A stretch of DNA of 64,000 nt from Clostridium omnivorum. Lineage in GTDB: Bacteria > Bacillota > Clostridia > Clostridiales > Clostridiaceae. Of the stretch, positions 57,553 through 64,000 are shown piece after piece (position 1 is the first letter of the stretch; every line of letters starts with the position of its first letter). Location of the stretch: positions 1,848,001 to 1,912,000 of the forward strand of contig NZ_BRXR01000001.1 of assembly GCF_026012015.1 (NCBI RefSeq), read 5' to 3'. The translations under genes were made by a program, and so were the position numbers. The notes beneath the pieces were generated by a model. That model had not been told where the DNA came from. It made no database searches and saw nothing but the letters and a program-made list of their open reading frames with translations.

Positions 57553-58618
57553 AAACATTCAATATTCAATATTTGGAGAATCACACGGAAAAGCTATTGG
57601 TATCAATATGAGCGGTCTGCCTTCCGGCATACCACTTGATCTGGAATTCATTAAATCAGAAATGGCTAGAAGAGCACCTGGTAAAGATGAACTTTCAACT
57701 CCAAGAGCAGAAAAAGATGAATTTGAAATAATAAGTGGCTATTTTAATGGTTACACCACAGGAACTCCATTATGTGCACTTATATGGAACTCAAACAAGC
57801 TTTCAAAAGACTACGATAAATTAAAAACTGTAATGCGCCCAGGTCATGCTGATTATACAGGATATTTAAAGTATTCCGGATTTAATGACTATAGAGGAGG
57901 AGGCCACTTTTCAGGGCGATTAACTGCTCCACTAGTTTTTGCCGGAGCTATTGCAAAACAGTTTCTAAATGAAAAAGGCATTATCATCGGAAGTCATATA
58001 TGCCAAATAGGAACTATAAAGGATACCCTTTTTGATGCTGTAAATTTGTGTTCCGAGCAGCTTAATGAGCTTCATAAAAGTAACTTTCCTGTTATAGCTG
58101 CTGAAAAAGCTGCTGCTATGAAGGAATTAATATTAAATGCAAAAGAAGATAGAGATTCTATAGGCGGAGTAGTAGAAGCTGCTATAATAAACCTGCCTCC
58201 AAAATTAGGCTCTCCTTTTTTTGATTCTATAGAAAGCCAGCTTGCTCATCTCTTATTTTCTATTCCTGGAATTAAAGGAGTTGAGTTTGGGGCAGGCTTT
58301 GAAATATCAAAAATGAGAGGTTCTGAGGCAAATGACCAGCTATATATTGACAAAGGTATAGTTAAAACCTACACCAATAATAGCGGTGGAATTTTAGGTG
58401 GTATTACAAATGGTATGCCCGTAATCTTCAGAGCAGCCTTTAAACCTACCTCCTCCATTGGAAAACCACAAAATACCGTAGATATAGAAGCTAACGATAA
58501 TGTAGAGATTCAGGTTACAGGGCGCCATGACCCTTGTATTGTTCAAAGAGCTCTCCCTGTGGTAGAAGCTGCAGCAGCCATGGCTATCTTTGATATTATG
58601 AAAGGACAAATACAATGA
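57533..58618 (+). CDS. aroC: Chorismate synthase
   Basis: Last step of the common aromatic pathway, forming chorismate from EPSP with reduced FMN. 361 residues. Signatures include FGESHGKAIGINMSGLPSGI (residues 15-34), MRPGHADYTGYLKYSGFNDY followed by RGGGHFSGRLT, and RHDPCIVQRALPVVEAAAAM near the end. ATG 57533 follows AGGAGGAA at 8 nt. It overlaps aroA by 20 bp and the chorismate mutase by 4 bp (ATGA). Confidence 0.97.
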   Translation: MSGVWGKNIQYSIFGESHGKAIGINMSGLPSGIPLDLEFIKSEMARRAPGKDELSTPRAEKDEFEIISGYFNGYTTGTPLCALIWNSNKLSKDYDKLKTVMRPGHADYTGYLKYSGFNDYRGGGHFSGRLTAPLVFAGAIAKQFLNEKGIIIGSHICQIGTIKDTLFDAVNLCSEQLNELHKSNFPVIAAEKAAAMKELILNAKEDRDSIGGVVEAAIINLPPKLGSPFFDSIESQLAHLLFSIPGIKGVEFGAGFEISKMRGSEANDQLYIDKGIVKTYTNNSGGILGGITNGMPVIFRAAFKPTSSIGKPQNTVDIEANDNVEIQVTGRHDPCIVQRALPVVEAAAAMAIFDIMKGQIQ

Positions 58619-58902
58619 ACGATATATCAGAATTAAGAAAAGAAATAGATGCCTTAGATATTAAACTAGTAGAACTATTTGAAGCACGTATGGGGCTTTC
58701 CTTAAACATTGCTAAATATAAAAAAGAAAATAATCTGCAAGTATTAAATCAAAGCAGAGAAGATGAAGTAATTAATAATTGCAAAAAGCATTTAACCTAT
58801 AAGGAATTAGACACTTACCTTGAAAGTTTTATGAAATCACTTATGGATATAAGCAAAGAATATCAAAAGGATTTTTTAAGCCCAAAGGATAATTGTAGAT
58901 AA
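58615..58902 (+). CDS. Chorismate mutase, AroQ type
   Basis: Converts chorismate to prephenate for phenylalanine and tyrosine. 95 residues, all helical, with the AroQ pattern DISELRKEIDALDIKLVELF (residues 3-22), EARMGLSLNIAKYKKEN and VLNQSREDEVI. Free-standing rather than fused to a dehydratase. Its ATG overlaps the aroC stop by 4 bp. It is followed by a repeat element before aroE. Confidence 0.92.
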   Translation: MNDISELRKEIDALDIKLVELFEARMGLSLNIAKYKKENNLQVLNQSREDEVINNCKKHLTYKELDTYLESFMKSLMDISKEYQKDFLSPKDNCR

Positions 58903-58988
58903 GTAAGAGGTAAGAAGTAATAGTTATTGTAAAAACTCGAAGAGTTTTATCCTTAACTCTTACCTTTTCACTATTACTTCTTACCTTG
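58902..58988. repeat. Palindromic intergenic repeat, copy 1
   Basis: AGGTAAGAAGTAATAGT (58908-58924) and ACTATTACTTCTTACCT (58970-58986) form perfect 17-bp arms around a loop that contains GTAAAAACTC/GAGTTTTA-type pairing. The GGTAAGAAGTAA unit recurs at 63842. It looks like a small non-coding mobile element inserted inside the aro operon. Confidence 0.7.
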
Positions 58989-59015
58989 TATAAAAATATT
59001 AAAGGCGGTGTAAGT

Positions 59016-59825
59016 TTGAAGCAGTTATATGGACTTTTAGGTGAGAGTCTGAAACATAGTATATCTCCAGAAATCCACTCACTTATTTTTAAAGAAATGA
59101 ATATTGATGGCTATTATCACCTTTTCGAAGTACAAAGGGATAATTTAAAGGATGCAGTTTATGGTCTAAAAGCTCTTGGTGCTAAAGGTGCCAATGTTAC
59201 TATACCTTATAAAATACCTGCTATGGAGTATGTAGATGAGCTTTCTCCTGAGGCAGAAAAAATAGGTTCTATAAATACCATCTGCTTTGAAGATAACAAA
59301 ACAAAAGGATACAACACTGACTATTACGGTTTTGGGATGCTGCTCAATAAAAATCAGGTTAAAATATCTAATAAAAAGGCTGTAATTCTTGGCAGTGGTG
59401 GTGCTGCTAAAAGTGTACTTCAATATCTAGTTGATAAAGGAATAGGAGAAATAACTATCGTAAGTAGAGATAAAGATGCCTTGAAAGCCAATGCTAGCTT
59501 TAAAGATTTTAAATTAATGTGCTACAGCGAGCTGATGCAGTTAAAAGAAGAGGATATAATTATCAACAGTACTCCCTGTGGAATGTATCCAAATGTGGAT
59601 AACTCTCCAATTTCTAGGGATATTGTTAATAACTTTTCTGTAGCTGTGGATTTAATTTATAATCCATGCGAAACTGTATTTCTTAAGTTTGCAAGAGAAA
59701 GTAATTTAACTTATATGAATGGGCTTTATATGCTTGTAGGTCAAGCCGTTTGTGCTGAGGAGATATGGAATGGCATAAAAATTTCTGAAAAGATTATTGA
59801 TAAAATCTACAATCAATTGAAGTAA
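59016..59825 (+). CDS. aroE: Shikimate dehydrogenase
   Basis: NADPH-dependent reduction of 3-dehydroshikimate to shikimate. 269 residues. GLLGESLKHSISPEIHSLIF holds the SxS substrate site, ANVTIPYKIPAMEYVDELSP the catalytic Lys, and VILGSGGAAKSVLQYLVDKG the nucleotide-binding loop; INSTPCGMYPNVDNSP follows. The TTG start at 59016 has AAAGGCGGTG upstream, and the longer TTG at 58986 would run into the repeat. Last gene of the aro cluster. Confidence 0.95.
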   Translation: MKQLYGLLGESLKHSISPEIHSLIFKEMNIDGYYHLFEVQRDNLKDAVYGLKALGAKGANVTIPYKIPAMEYVDELSPEAEKIGSINTICFEDNKTKGYNTDYYGFGMLLNKNQVKISNKKAVILGSGGAAKSVLQYLVDKGIGEITIVSRDKDALKANASFKDFKLMCYSELMQLKEEDIIINSTPCGMYPNVDNSPISRDIVNNFSVAVDLIYNPCETVFLKFARESNLTYMNGLYMLVGQAVCAEEIWNGIKISEKIIDKIYNQLK

Positions 59826-59886
59826 CATATTAAGTCACCTTAGAATAAGCTAATTACAAATGAACGATGGAAATAAGGTGATTAAA

Positions 59887-60354
59887 TTGAAGGTATTTAT
59901 TTTTGAAAAGCACACTGAAGAAATTACTTCAATCTTTAGATATAGAAGCAACCTAGATAACATACACACGTTTACCATTAAAGAACCCAAAGAAACTAGC
60001 TGCATAATACTAAGCAACCCTGAAAATAGCAGCTGCATATTTACTTTAAACCACCTTCAATTAACTTCTGAAGAAAAAAACCATATAACATTACTTATGA
60101 CTGACAGACTGGAAAGCACACATCACAATAAAAATGCTGAAAAATCAGGACTTAAACTATATCTGCAGCAAGAAATAAAGGAAATAAAAAATGCCACAGA
60201 AATTTTTAATATGGAAAAGCAGAGTGATGAATTATTTGAGATATTTTCATCTAATTACGCTATAATCCTGCCCGGGGGCGGGATCATAATAAATCTAGAA
60301 AGTCCTGTGAAAAACTTAGAATTGTGCATTAGCTATAATACAGAAGCTTTTTAA
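59887..60354 (+). CDS. Unrecognised soluble protein
   Basis: A 155-residue protein from the TTG at 59887, which has AAGGTG 6 nt upstream; an ATG at 59860 extends it by 9 residues but lacks a ribosome site. It is Lys-, Glu- and Asn-rich, with a likely central helix (LKLYLQQEIKEIKNATEIFN) and a C-terminal glycine loop ILPGGGIIINLESPVKNLEL. No family recognised. It lies 60 bp after aroE and may be transcribed with it. Confidence 0.6.
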   Translation: MKVFIFEKHTEEITSIFRYRSNLDNIHTFTIKEPKETSCIILSNPENSSCIFTLNHLQLTSEEKNHITLLMTDRLESTHHNKNAEKSGLKLYLQQEIKEIKNATEIFNMEKQSDELFEIFSSNYAIILPGGGIIINLESPVKNLELCISYNTEAF

Positions 60355-60515
60355 CCGCTATTATACCTTAATATAGTTTTAACCCTGTCAATTACAAAAG
60401 TACAAGTTATCTCTTCTTGTAATAAACACTTCATATTTTTCAAAATTTATTGTATAATTGACTTTGATATGGTAATAACTAGAAATATATTATATATAAA
60501 CAAAGGAGAGATATC

Positions 60516-61034
60516 ATGGCAAATCCAGTAGTAACTATTAAAATGAAAGATGGCGGAGTAATGAAAGCTGAGCTGTATCCAGAAATAGCACCAAATACAG
60601 TAAATAATTTTATAAGCCTTATTCAAAAGGGCTATTATAATGGAGTTATATTCCATAGAGTCATCCCTGGCTTTATGATTCAAGGAGGAGATCCAGAGGG
60701 AACTGGTGCAGGTGGACCTGGATATTCTATAAAAGGAGAGTTTTCCTCAAACGGATTTAAAAATAACTTAAAGCATACTCCAGGTGTATTATCTATGGCT
60801 AGAACTATGCAGCCAAACTCTGCAGGCAGTCAATTTTTTGTAATGGTAGCCGACGCTCCACATCTTGATGGTCAGTATGCTTCCTTTGGAAAGCTAACTG
60901 AAGGTCTTGATGTAGCAAAAAATATCGTTAATACAAAAAGAGACTTTAGAGACAGACCATATGAAGATCAAGTCATGGAAGAAGTAACAGTTGATACTTT
61001 TGGAGTTACGTATCCAGAGCCAACAAAGGCTTAA
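60516..61034 (+). CDS. Cyclophilin-type peptidyl-prolyl isomerase
   Basis: Catalyses cis/trans isomerisation of proline peptide bonds. 172 residues. The cyclophilin signature is FHRVIPGFMIQGGDPEGTGA (residues about 46-65), with GVLSMARTMQPNSAGSQFFV and HLDGQYASFGKL. No signal peptide, so cytoplasmic. AAAGGAGAG precedes the ATG. Between the unknown protein and a DUF3783 gene 27 bp downstream. Confidence 0.95.
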   Translation: MANPVVTIKMKDGGVMKAELYPEIAPNTVNNFISLIQKGYYNGVIFHRVIPGFMIQGGDPEGTGAGGPGYSIKGEFSSNGFKNNLKHTPGVLSMARTMQPNSAGSQFFVMVADAPHLDGQYASFGKLTEGLDVAKNIVNTKRDFRDRPYEDQVMEEVTVDTFGVTYPEPTKA

Positions 61035-61061
61035 TAATATAAATCCAAGGAAGAGAGTTGA

Positions 61062-61439
61062 ATGGTCTTGAATAACAACAAGCTTATTCTTTTTTATGGA
61101 CTCAGCGCTGAAGATAAGACATTCTTACAGCAAGTAATAAGCGAAAATAGTCTTCCCGCTTGCAAGGAAATTGAAAGAGATATGGCAAGAATGAAGCTTA
61201 AGGACATCATTGCTGGACTTAAATTTGAAATATATACTGAAGTATTGCCTGAAGAAAAAATTATTTTATTCAATAACCTTTCCGATGAAGAATTAGATAA
61301 AGCTATAAAGTCTATTAAGAAAAATCAGGACATGAAACCTATCCTAGCAGTAATTACCCCAACTTCTATAGACTGGGAATTCAAGTATTTATTAGAGCAT
61401 CTCATAGAAGAAAGGGAATGGCACTTAAGAAATAAATGA
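61062..61439 (+). CDS. DUF3783 protein
   Basis: A 125-residue protein of DUF3783. It opens with LILFYGLSAEDKTFLQQVIS and ends with the family core ILAVITPTSIDWEFKYLLEH then LIEEREWHL. GGAAGAGAG precedes the ATG. Function unknown; related short proteins occur near cyclophilin genes in Clostridium. Probably one transcript with the cyclophilin gene, ending at a strong terminator. Confidence 0.83.
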   Translation: MVLNNNKLILFYGLSAEDKTFLQQVISENSLPACKEIERDMARMKLKDIIAGLKFEIYTEVLPEEKIILFNNLSDEELDKAIKSIKKNQDMKPILAVITPTSIDWEFKYLLEHLIEEREWHLRNK

Positions 61440-61446
61440 AACTTTT

Positions 61447-61480
61447 AAAAGAAAGGGATGAAATTTCCCTTTCTTTTTTT
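61447..61480 (+). terminator. Terminator of the cyclophilin-DUF3783 unit
   Basis: AAAGAAAGGGA and TTCCCTTTCTTT form an 11-bp stem followed by seven T. Confidence 0.88.
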
Positions 61481-61800
61481 ACTATTTCTATGAATTTTCT
61501 CCATCTTAATAAATTTCATTTGCATATATTTTTATAAAAACTAAAAAATTCTTAAAATATTTTAAGTTTTTTTGTTTTAATCGTTTTCAGAAACTTTAAA
61601 TATTTGATAAAATTCGCTAAAATATAAAGTATGGTTTTGAGCATAATAATTTATAACTTTGTTTTTCGTGTTGAAGGCCCATTAGCATTTAGTCCCAGCA
61701 TCATGAACTTTTCTTAAATATAATTAAATGCAGAGTAATGATAGCCATTAACACTTGCTAATAACACTTTATTAGACATATAGAAAGGCGGCCTTATTCT
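61481..61800. other. AT-rich spacer before the dUTPase-like gene
   Basis: No gene or clear repeat. It contains poly-A/T tracts and must hold the next promoter, but no consensus pair stood out. Confidence 0.35.
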
Positions 61801-62256
61801 ATGAACTTAGAAAAAATACTTCAATTTCAACAGGAGTTAGATAATAAAATAGAGAGCAAAAATCATCTAGAAGGAAAATCTCTGCTCACTAAAAAATTAT
61901 TATCCTTCCAAGTAAAGGTTGGAGAACTTGCTACCGAAACCCAATGCTTCAAATACTGGCTAACCAAAAAGTCTCTTGATAGACAGGCTATACTAAATAA
62001 ATATATGGAATGTACTCAATTCCTTTTAGCCGTTGGACTAGATAAAGGCTTTACTCAAAATAAGGTAAACTTAAAAAGTGTTGAATATGACTTGATCGAA
62101 CAATTTGCTAATTTATATATTGATATAAATGATTTTATGGTTTGTTCCTCAAAGGATAATTACATATCCCTTTTAGAGGATTTTTTAAGCTTAAGTCCCT
62201 CTCTTGGATTAACAGAAAAGGAAATAGAAGAGGGCTATAGAGATATTTATCTATAA
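61801..62256 (+). CDS. dUTPase_2-like nucleotide pyrophosphohydrolase
   Basis: All-alpha NTP pyrophosphatase-like protein of 151 residues. LEKILQFQQELDNKIESKNH (residues 3-22) and KVGELATETQCFKYWLTKKS (about 38-57) match the dimeric dUTPase family (PF08761), with ExxxE metal ligands in ELATE. The usual second acidic motif reads KYMECTQFLLAVGL here, with Glu but without the common D-G. It probably hydrolyses dUTP or a related nucleotide. GAAAGGCGG precedes the ATG. Confidence 0.82.
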   Translation: MNLEKILQFQQELDNKIESKNHLEGKSLLTKKLLSFQVKVGELATETQCFKYWLTKKSLDRQAILNKYMECTQFLLAVGLDKGFTQNKVNLKSVEYDLIEQFANLYIDINDFMVCSSKDNYISLLEDFLSLSPSLGLTEKEIEEGYRDIYL

Positions 62257-62355
62257 CCTTTTTTTACCGCAATAATAAATCATTTTATTGCAAATACTAA
62301 AACAACTATCCTTGATATAGCAAAATATATATGGTTGTTTTAGGAGAGTGATTTA

Positions 62356-62787
62356 ATGTCAGGTATAATATTTTCAATCATTGCCGGTATTGCTATGAGC
62401 CTGCAAGGAGTTTTTAATACTCGCCTTGGCGAAAAAATCGGCACTTGGGAAACTAATGTTATTGTCCAGGGCTCTGGCCTGCTTTTATGTATTATTGTAT
62501 ATTTTTTTCTTGGAGATGGAAACTTTAGGAGCATTAAAGAAGCAAATAAGCTTTACCTCCTAGGTGGTACTCTAGGAGTTATTATTATTTTTACAGTTAT
62601 GAAAGGAATAAAGGCTCTAGGGCCAACATGCTCTATTGCCACCATTCTTGTTGCTCAGCTTACAGCTGCAGCTCTTATAGATGCTTTTGGACTTTTTGAT
62701 TCAGAGCAAGTAAAGTTCGGAATGACGAAAATAATTGGAGTACTTGTAATGATTGCAGGCATTATTATTTTTAAATGGAAATGCTAA
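62356..62787 (+). CDS. YdcZ/DUF606 small multidrug/metabolite transporter
   Basis: Membrane protein of 143 residues with five predicted helices, one half of a DMT-type transporter. IIFSIIAGIAMSLQGVFNTR (residues 4-23) and GPTCSIATILVAQLTAAALI (about 90-109) are the DUF606 core. Such half-size proteins work as dimers; substrate unknown. AGGAGAG precedes the ATG. Followed by a terminator and a LysR gene on the same strand. Confidence 0.87.
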   Translation: MSGIIFSIIAGIAMSLQGVFNTRLGEKIGTWETNVIVQGSGLLLCIIVYFFLGDGNFRSIKEANKLYLLGGTLGVIIIFTVMKGIKALGPTCSIATILVAQLTAAALIDAFGLFDSEQVKFGMTKIIGVLVMIAGIIIFKWKC

Positions 62788-62799
62788 CTTCATAATATA

Positions 62800-62829
62800 A
62801 ACGTCCTTAAACGCCTTAAGGGCGTTTTT
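62800..62829 (+). terminator. Terminator of the YdcZ gene
   Basis: AACGTCCTTAA and TTAAGGGCGTT form an 11-bp stem with one G-T pair, followed by TTTT. Confidence 0.85.
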
Positions 62830-62939
62830 CTATTTTGTTAAAATTTACTTTGGTTATATTACATAAATTGATATAATATATATGTATTTGATTCGTACTA
62901 CTTTTACTTATTTATATACATATAAAAGGAGAGCCTACT

Positions 62940-63836
62940 ATGGATTTTAAACAAATTGAAGCCTTCATCAATGTAGCTAAATATAAGAGTTTTTCAAAAG
63001 CTGCAAATACTATATTTTTATCTCAGCCTACTATAAGCTCTCATATTTCAAGTCTAGAAAAGGAATTAAACATACAATTATTTGATAGGAGCTCTAAGGA
63101 GGTTGTACTAACCTCTGCTGGAGAAGCCTTTCTTGAATATGCAATAGACCTTATAAATACAAGAAATAGTGCCATATCTCATATTTCCAGTTTCAGTGGA
63201 AATGTATCTGGTAAGCTGATTCTTGCCTCCAGCACCACTCCTTGTAATTCCATTGTGCCTGGTTTGGTTGAAGCATTTATGGAGCAATATCCTGAGGTTT
63301 CCTTTAACATATTAGAGCTTTCCTCTGGAGACATAATCGAAAACATATTAAAATTCAACTGTGAATTGGGCATTATAGGAAGAGCTACTAGGGATGATAA
63401 AATCAATTCCTATAAGCTTTTTGAGGACGAGTTAGTTCTTGTATCTAACCCAAATTTAAATCTTCCTGATAGGATAGATATTAAAAAACTGCTAGATTAT
63501 AAGTTTATACTTCGTGAAAGGAATTCAGCTACAAGAAAGAGCTTTGAAAACGCTCTTTTAGATTTAGATTTTGATCTAAATAGATTAAACATCTGTTGTG
63601 AAGTAAATAATCTTGATACTCTGATTCAATTTGTAAAGGCAGGTATTGGTGTTTCAGTAATGTCAAAGCAGGTTTGTGCTGACCATATAAAATGTGGAAC
63701 ACTTAAGATGAGCACTATAAATAAGCTGAATTTGAAAAGAGGTATTTATCTAATAACAAGCTCTAGAAGAACACTAACGCCCACTGCCAATGCCTTTTTT
63801 AATCTATGCAAAGAAAGATTTAGATTTGAAGAATAG
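62940..63836 (+). CDS. LysR-family transcriptional regulator
   Basis: LysR regulator of 298 residues. IEAFINVAKYKSFSKAANTI then FLSQPTISSHISSLEKELNI is the N-terminal helix-turn-helix. The C-terminal effector domain starts near residue 90 (GKLILASSTTPCNSIVPGLV), a CysL/CysB-like style. AAAGGAGAG precedes the ATG. The neighbouring YdcZ gene is on the same strand, so its target is not evident. A repetitive palindromic element begins right after its stop. Confidence 0.92.
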   Translation: MDFKQIEAFINVAKYKSFSKAANTIFLSQPTISSHISSLEKELNIQLFDRSSKEVVLTSAGEAFLEYAIDLINTRNSAISHISSFSGNVSGKLILASSTTPCNSIVPGLVEAFMEQYPEVSFNILELSSGDIIENILKFNCELGIIGRATRDDKINSYKLFEDELVLVSNPNLNLPDRIDIKKLLDYKFILRERNSATRKSFENALLDLDFDLNRLNICCEVNNLDTLIQFVKAGIGVSVMSKQVCADHIKCGTLKMSTINKLNLKRGIYLITSSRRTLTPTANAFFNLCKERFRFEE

Positions 63837-63839
63837 AAA

Positions 63840-63965
63840 ATAGGTAAGAAGTAAAAAGTAAGAAGTTTAAGCTTTTCAGCGGAGCTGAAAAACTTAAACT
63901 TCAATTTATTTTGCCTATGGCAAAATTTAATTAACTCTTACCTCTTAGTTCTTACTTTTTACCTT
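63840..63965. repeat. Palindromic intergenic repeat, copy 2
   Basis: Left side GGTAAGAAGTAAAAAGTAAG (from 63843) faces TTAGTTCTTACTTTTTACC at 63945-63963. Inside are two hairpins, AAGTTTAAG / CTTAAACTT with TTTTCAGC / GCTGAAAA (63863-63901) and TTTTGCC / GGCAAAA (63910-63926). It shares the GGTAAGAAGTAA unit with 58902-58988. Confidence 0.65.
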
Positions 63966-64000
63966 TTTATACTCCACCTAATTAGTATAATTTTAAAGAA

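Noticed and set aside
1-64000. CRISPR arrays, tRNA or rRNA genes
   Set aside because: No regularly spaced repeats, no cloverleaf with CCA-like end and no rRNA-like conserved stretch was seen on either strand.

Overview
The window is low-GC, AT-rich DNA with AAGGAGG-type ribosome binding sites, dense intrinsic terminators and a gene set typical of an anaerobic, spore-forming Firmicute. A Clostridium sensu stricto species is most likely: it has a GerMN lipoprotein, a DUF1540 protein, the WalJ-type/rlmH neighbourhood, an aro operon and a membrane pyrophosphatase. I saw no tRNA, rRNA, CRISPR array, transposase, phage gene or site-specific recombinase.

Layout. 1-4 kb: an FtsX-type ABC exporter with its TetR regulator. 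4-17.6 kb: a citrate transporter, a TetR/serine hydrolase pair divergent from a two-domain flavoprotein, a membrane pyrophosphatase, a first stress cluster (DUF2087 regulator, CD3324-family HTH protein, FusB-like EF-G-binding protein), and MarR- and LysR-controlled flavin oxidoreductases. 17.6-42.3 kb: an accessory region cut into blocks of 1-9 kb by seven copies of a sequence matching the 3' end of rlmH plus about 12 bp beyond it. Blocks carry a phosphotriesterase; a phosphotransferase with a broken methyltransferase and a nitroreductase; an Rrf2/ferredoxin module, FliB-like protein and MATE pump; a GNAT and a lipoprotein; a two-component system; a second DUF2087/CD3324/DUF1062 cluster; and a WYL regulator with an alpha/beta hydrolase. 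42.3-64 kb: core chromosome with rlmH, the WalJ-like hydrolase, murA, an ECF sigma factor with a beta-propeller partner, glutamine synthetase, murI, aroB-aroA-aroC-chorismate mutase-aroE, a cyclophilin, a dUTPase-like protein, a YdcZ transporter and a LysR regulator.

Main novelty. (1) The repeats include the last codons of rlmH (the ...EPYHK-stop end), the gene segment used as attB by staphylococcal SCC cassettes. All copies share rlmH's orientation and separate self-contained gene groups with their own terminators. I infer a tandem cassette array at rlmH in a Clostridium; no recombinase is present in the window. (2) Two unrelated genes in the second stress cluster (CD3324 and DUF1062) have near-identical leaders: an 8-codon leader peptide ending in Ala-stop, two competing hairpins, and a hairpin covering the Shine-Dalgarno. 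The first cluster's CD3324-FusB unit has a different leader with a 33-codon ORF and competing stems. Together they suggest two related, translation-sensing ribosome-stress modules, each with a DUF2087 regulator.

Starts were chosen by Shine-Dalgarno position and are often internal to the longest open frame. All functional statements rest on recognised motifs and family knowledge; no database search was possible.
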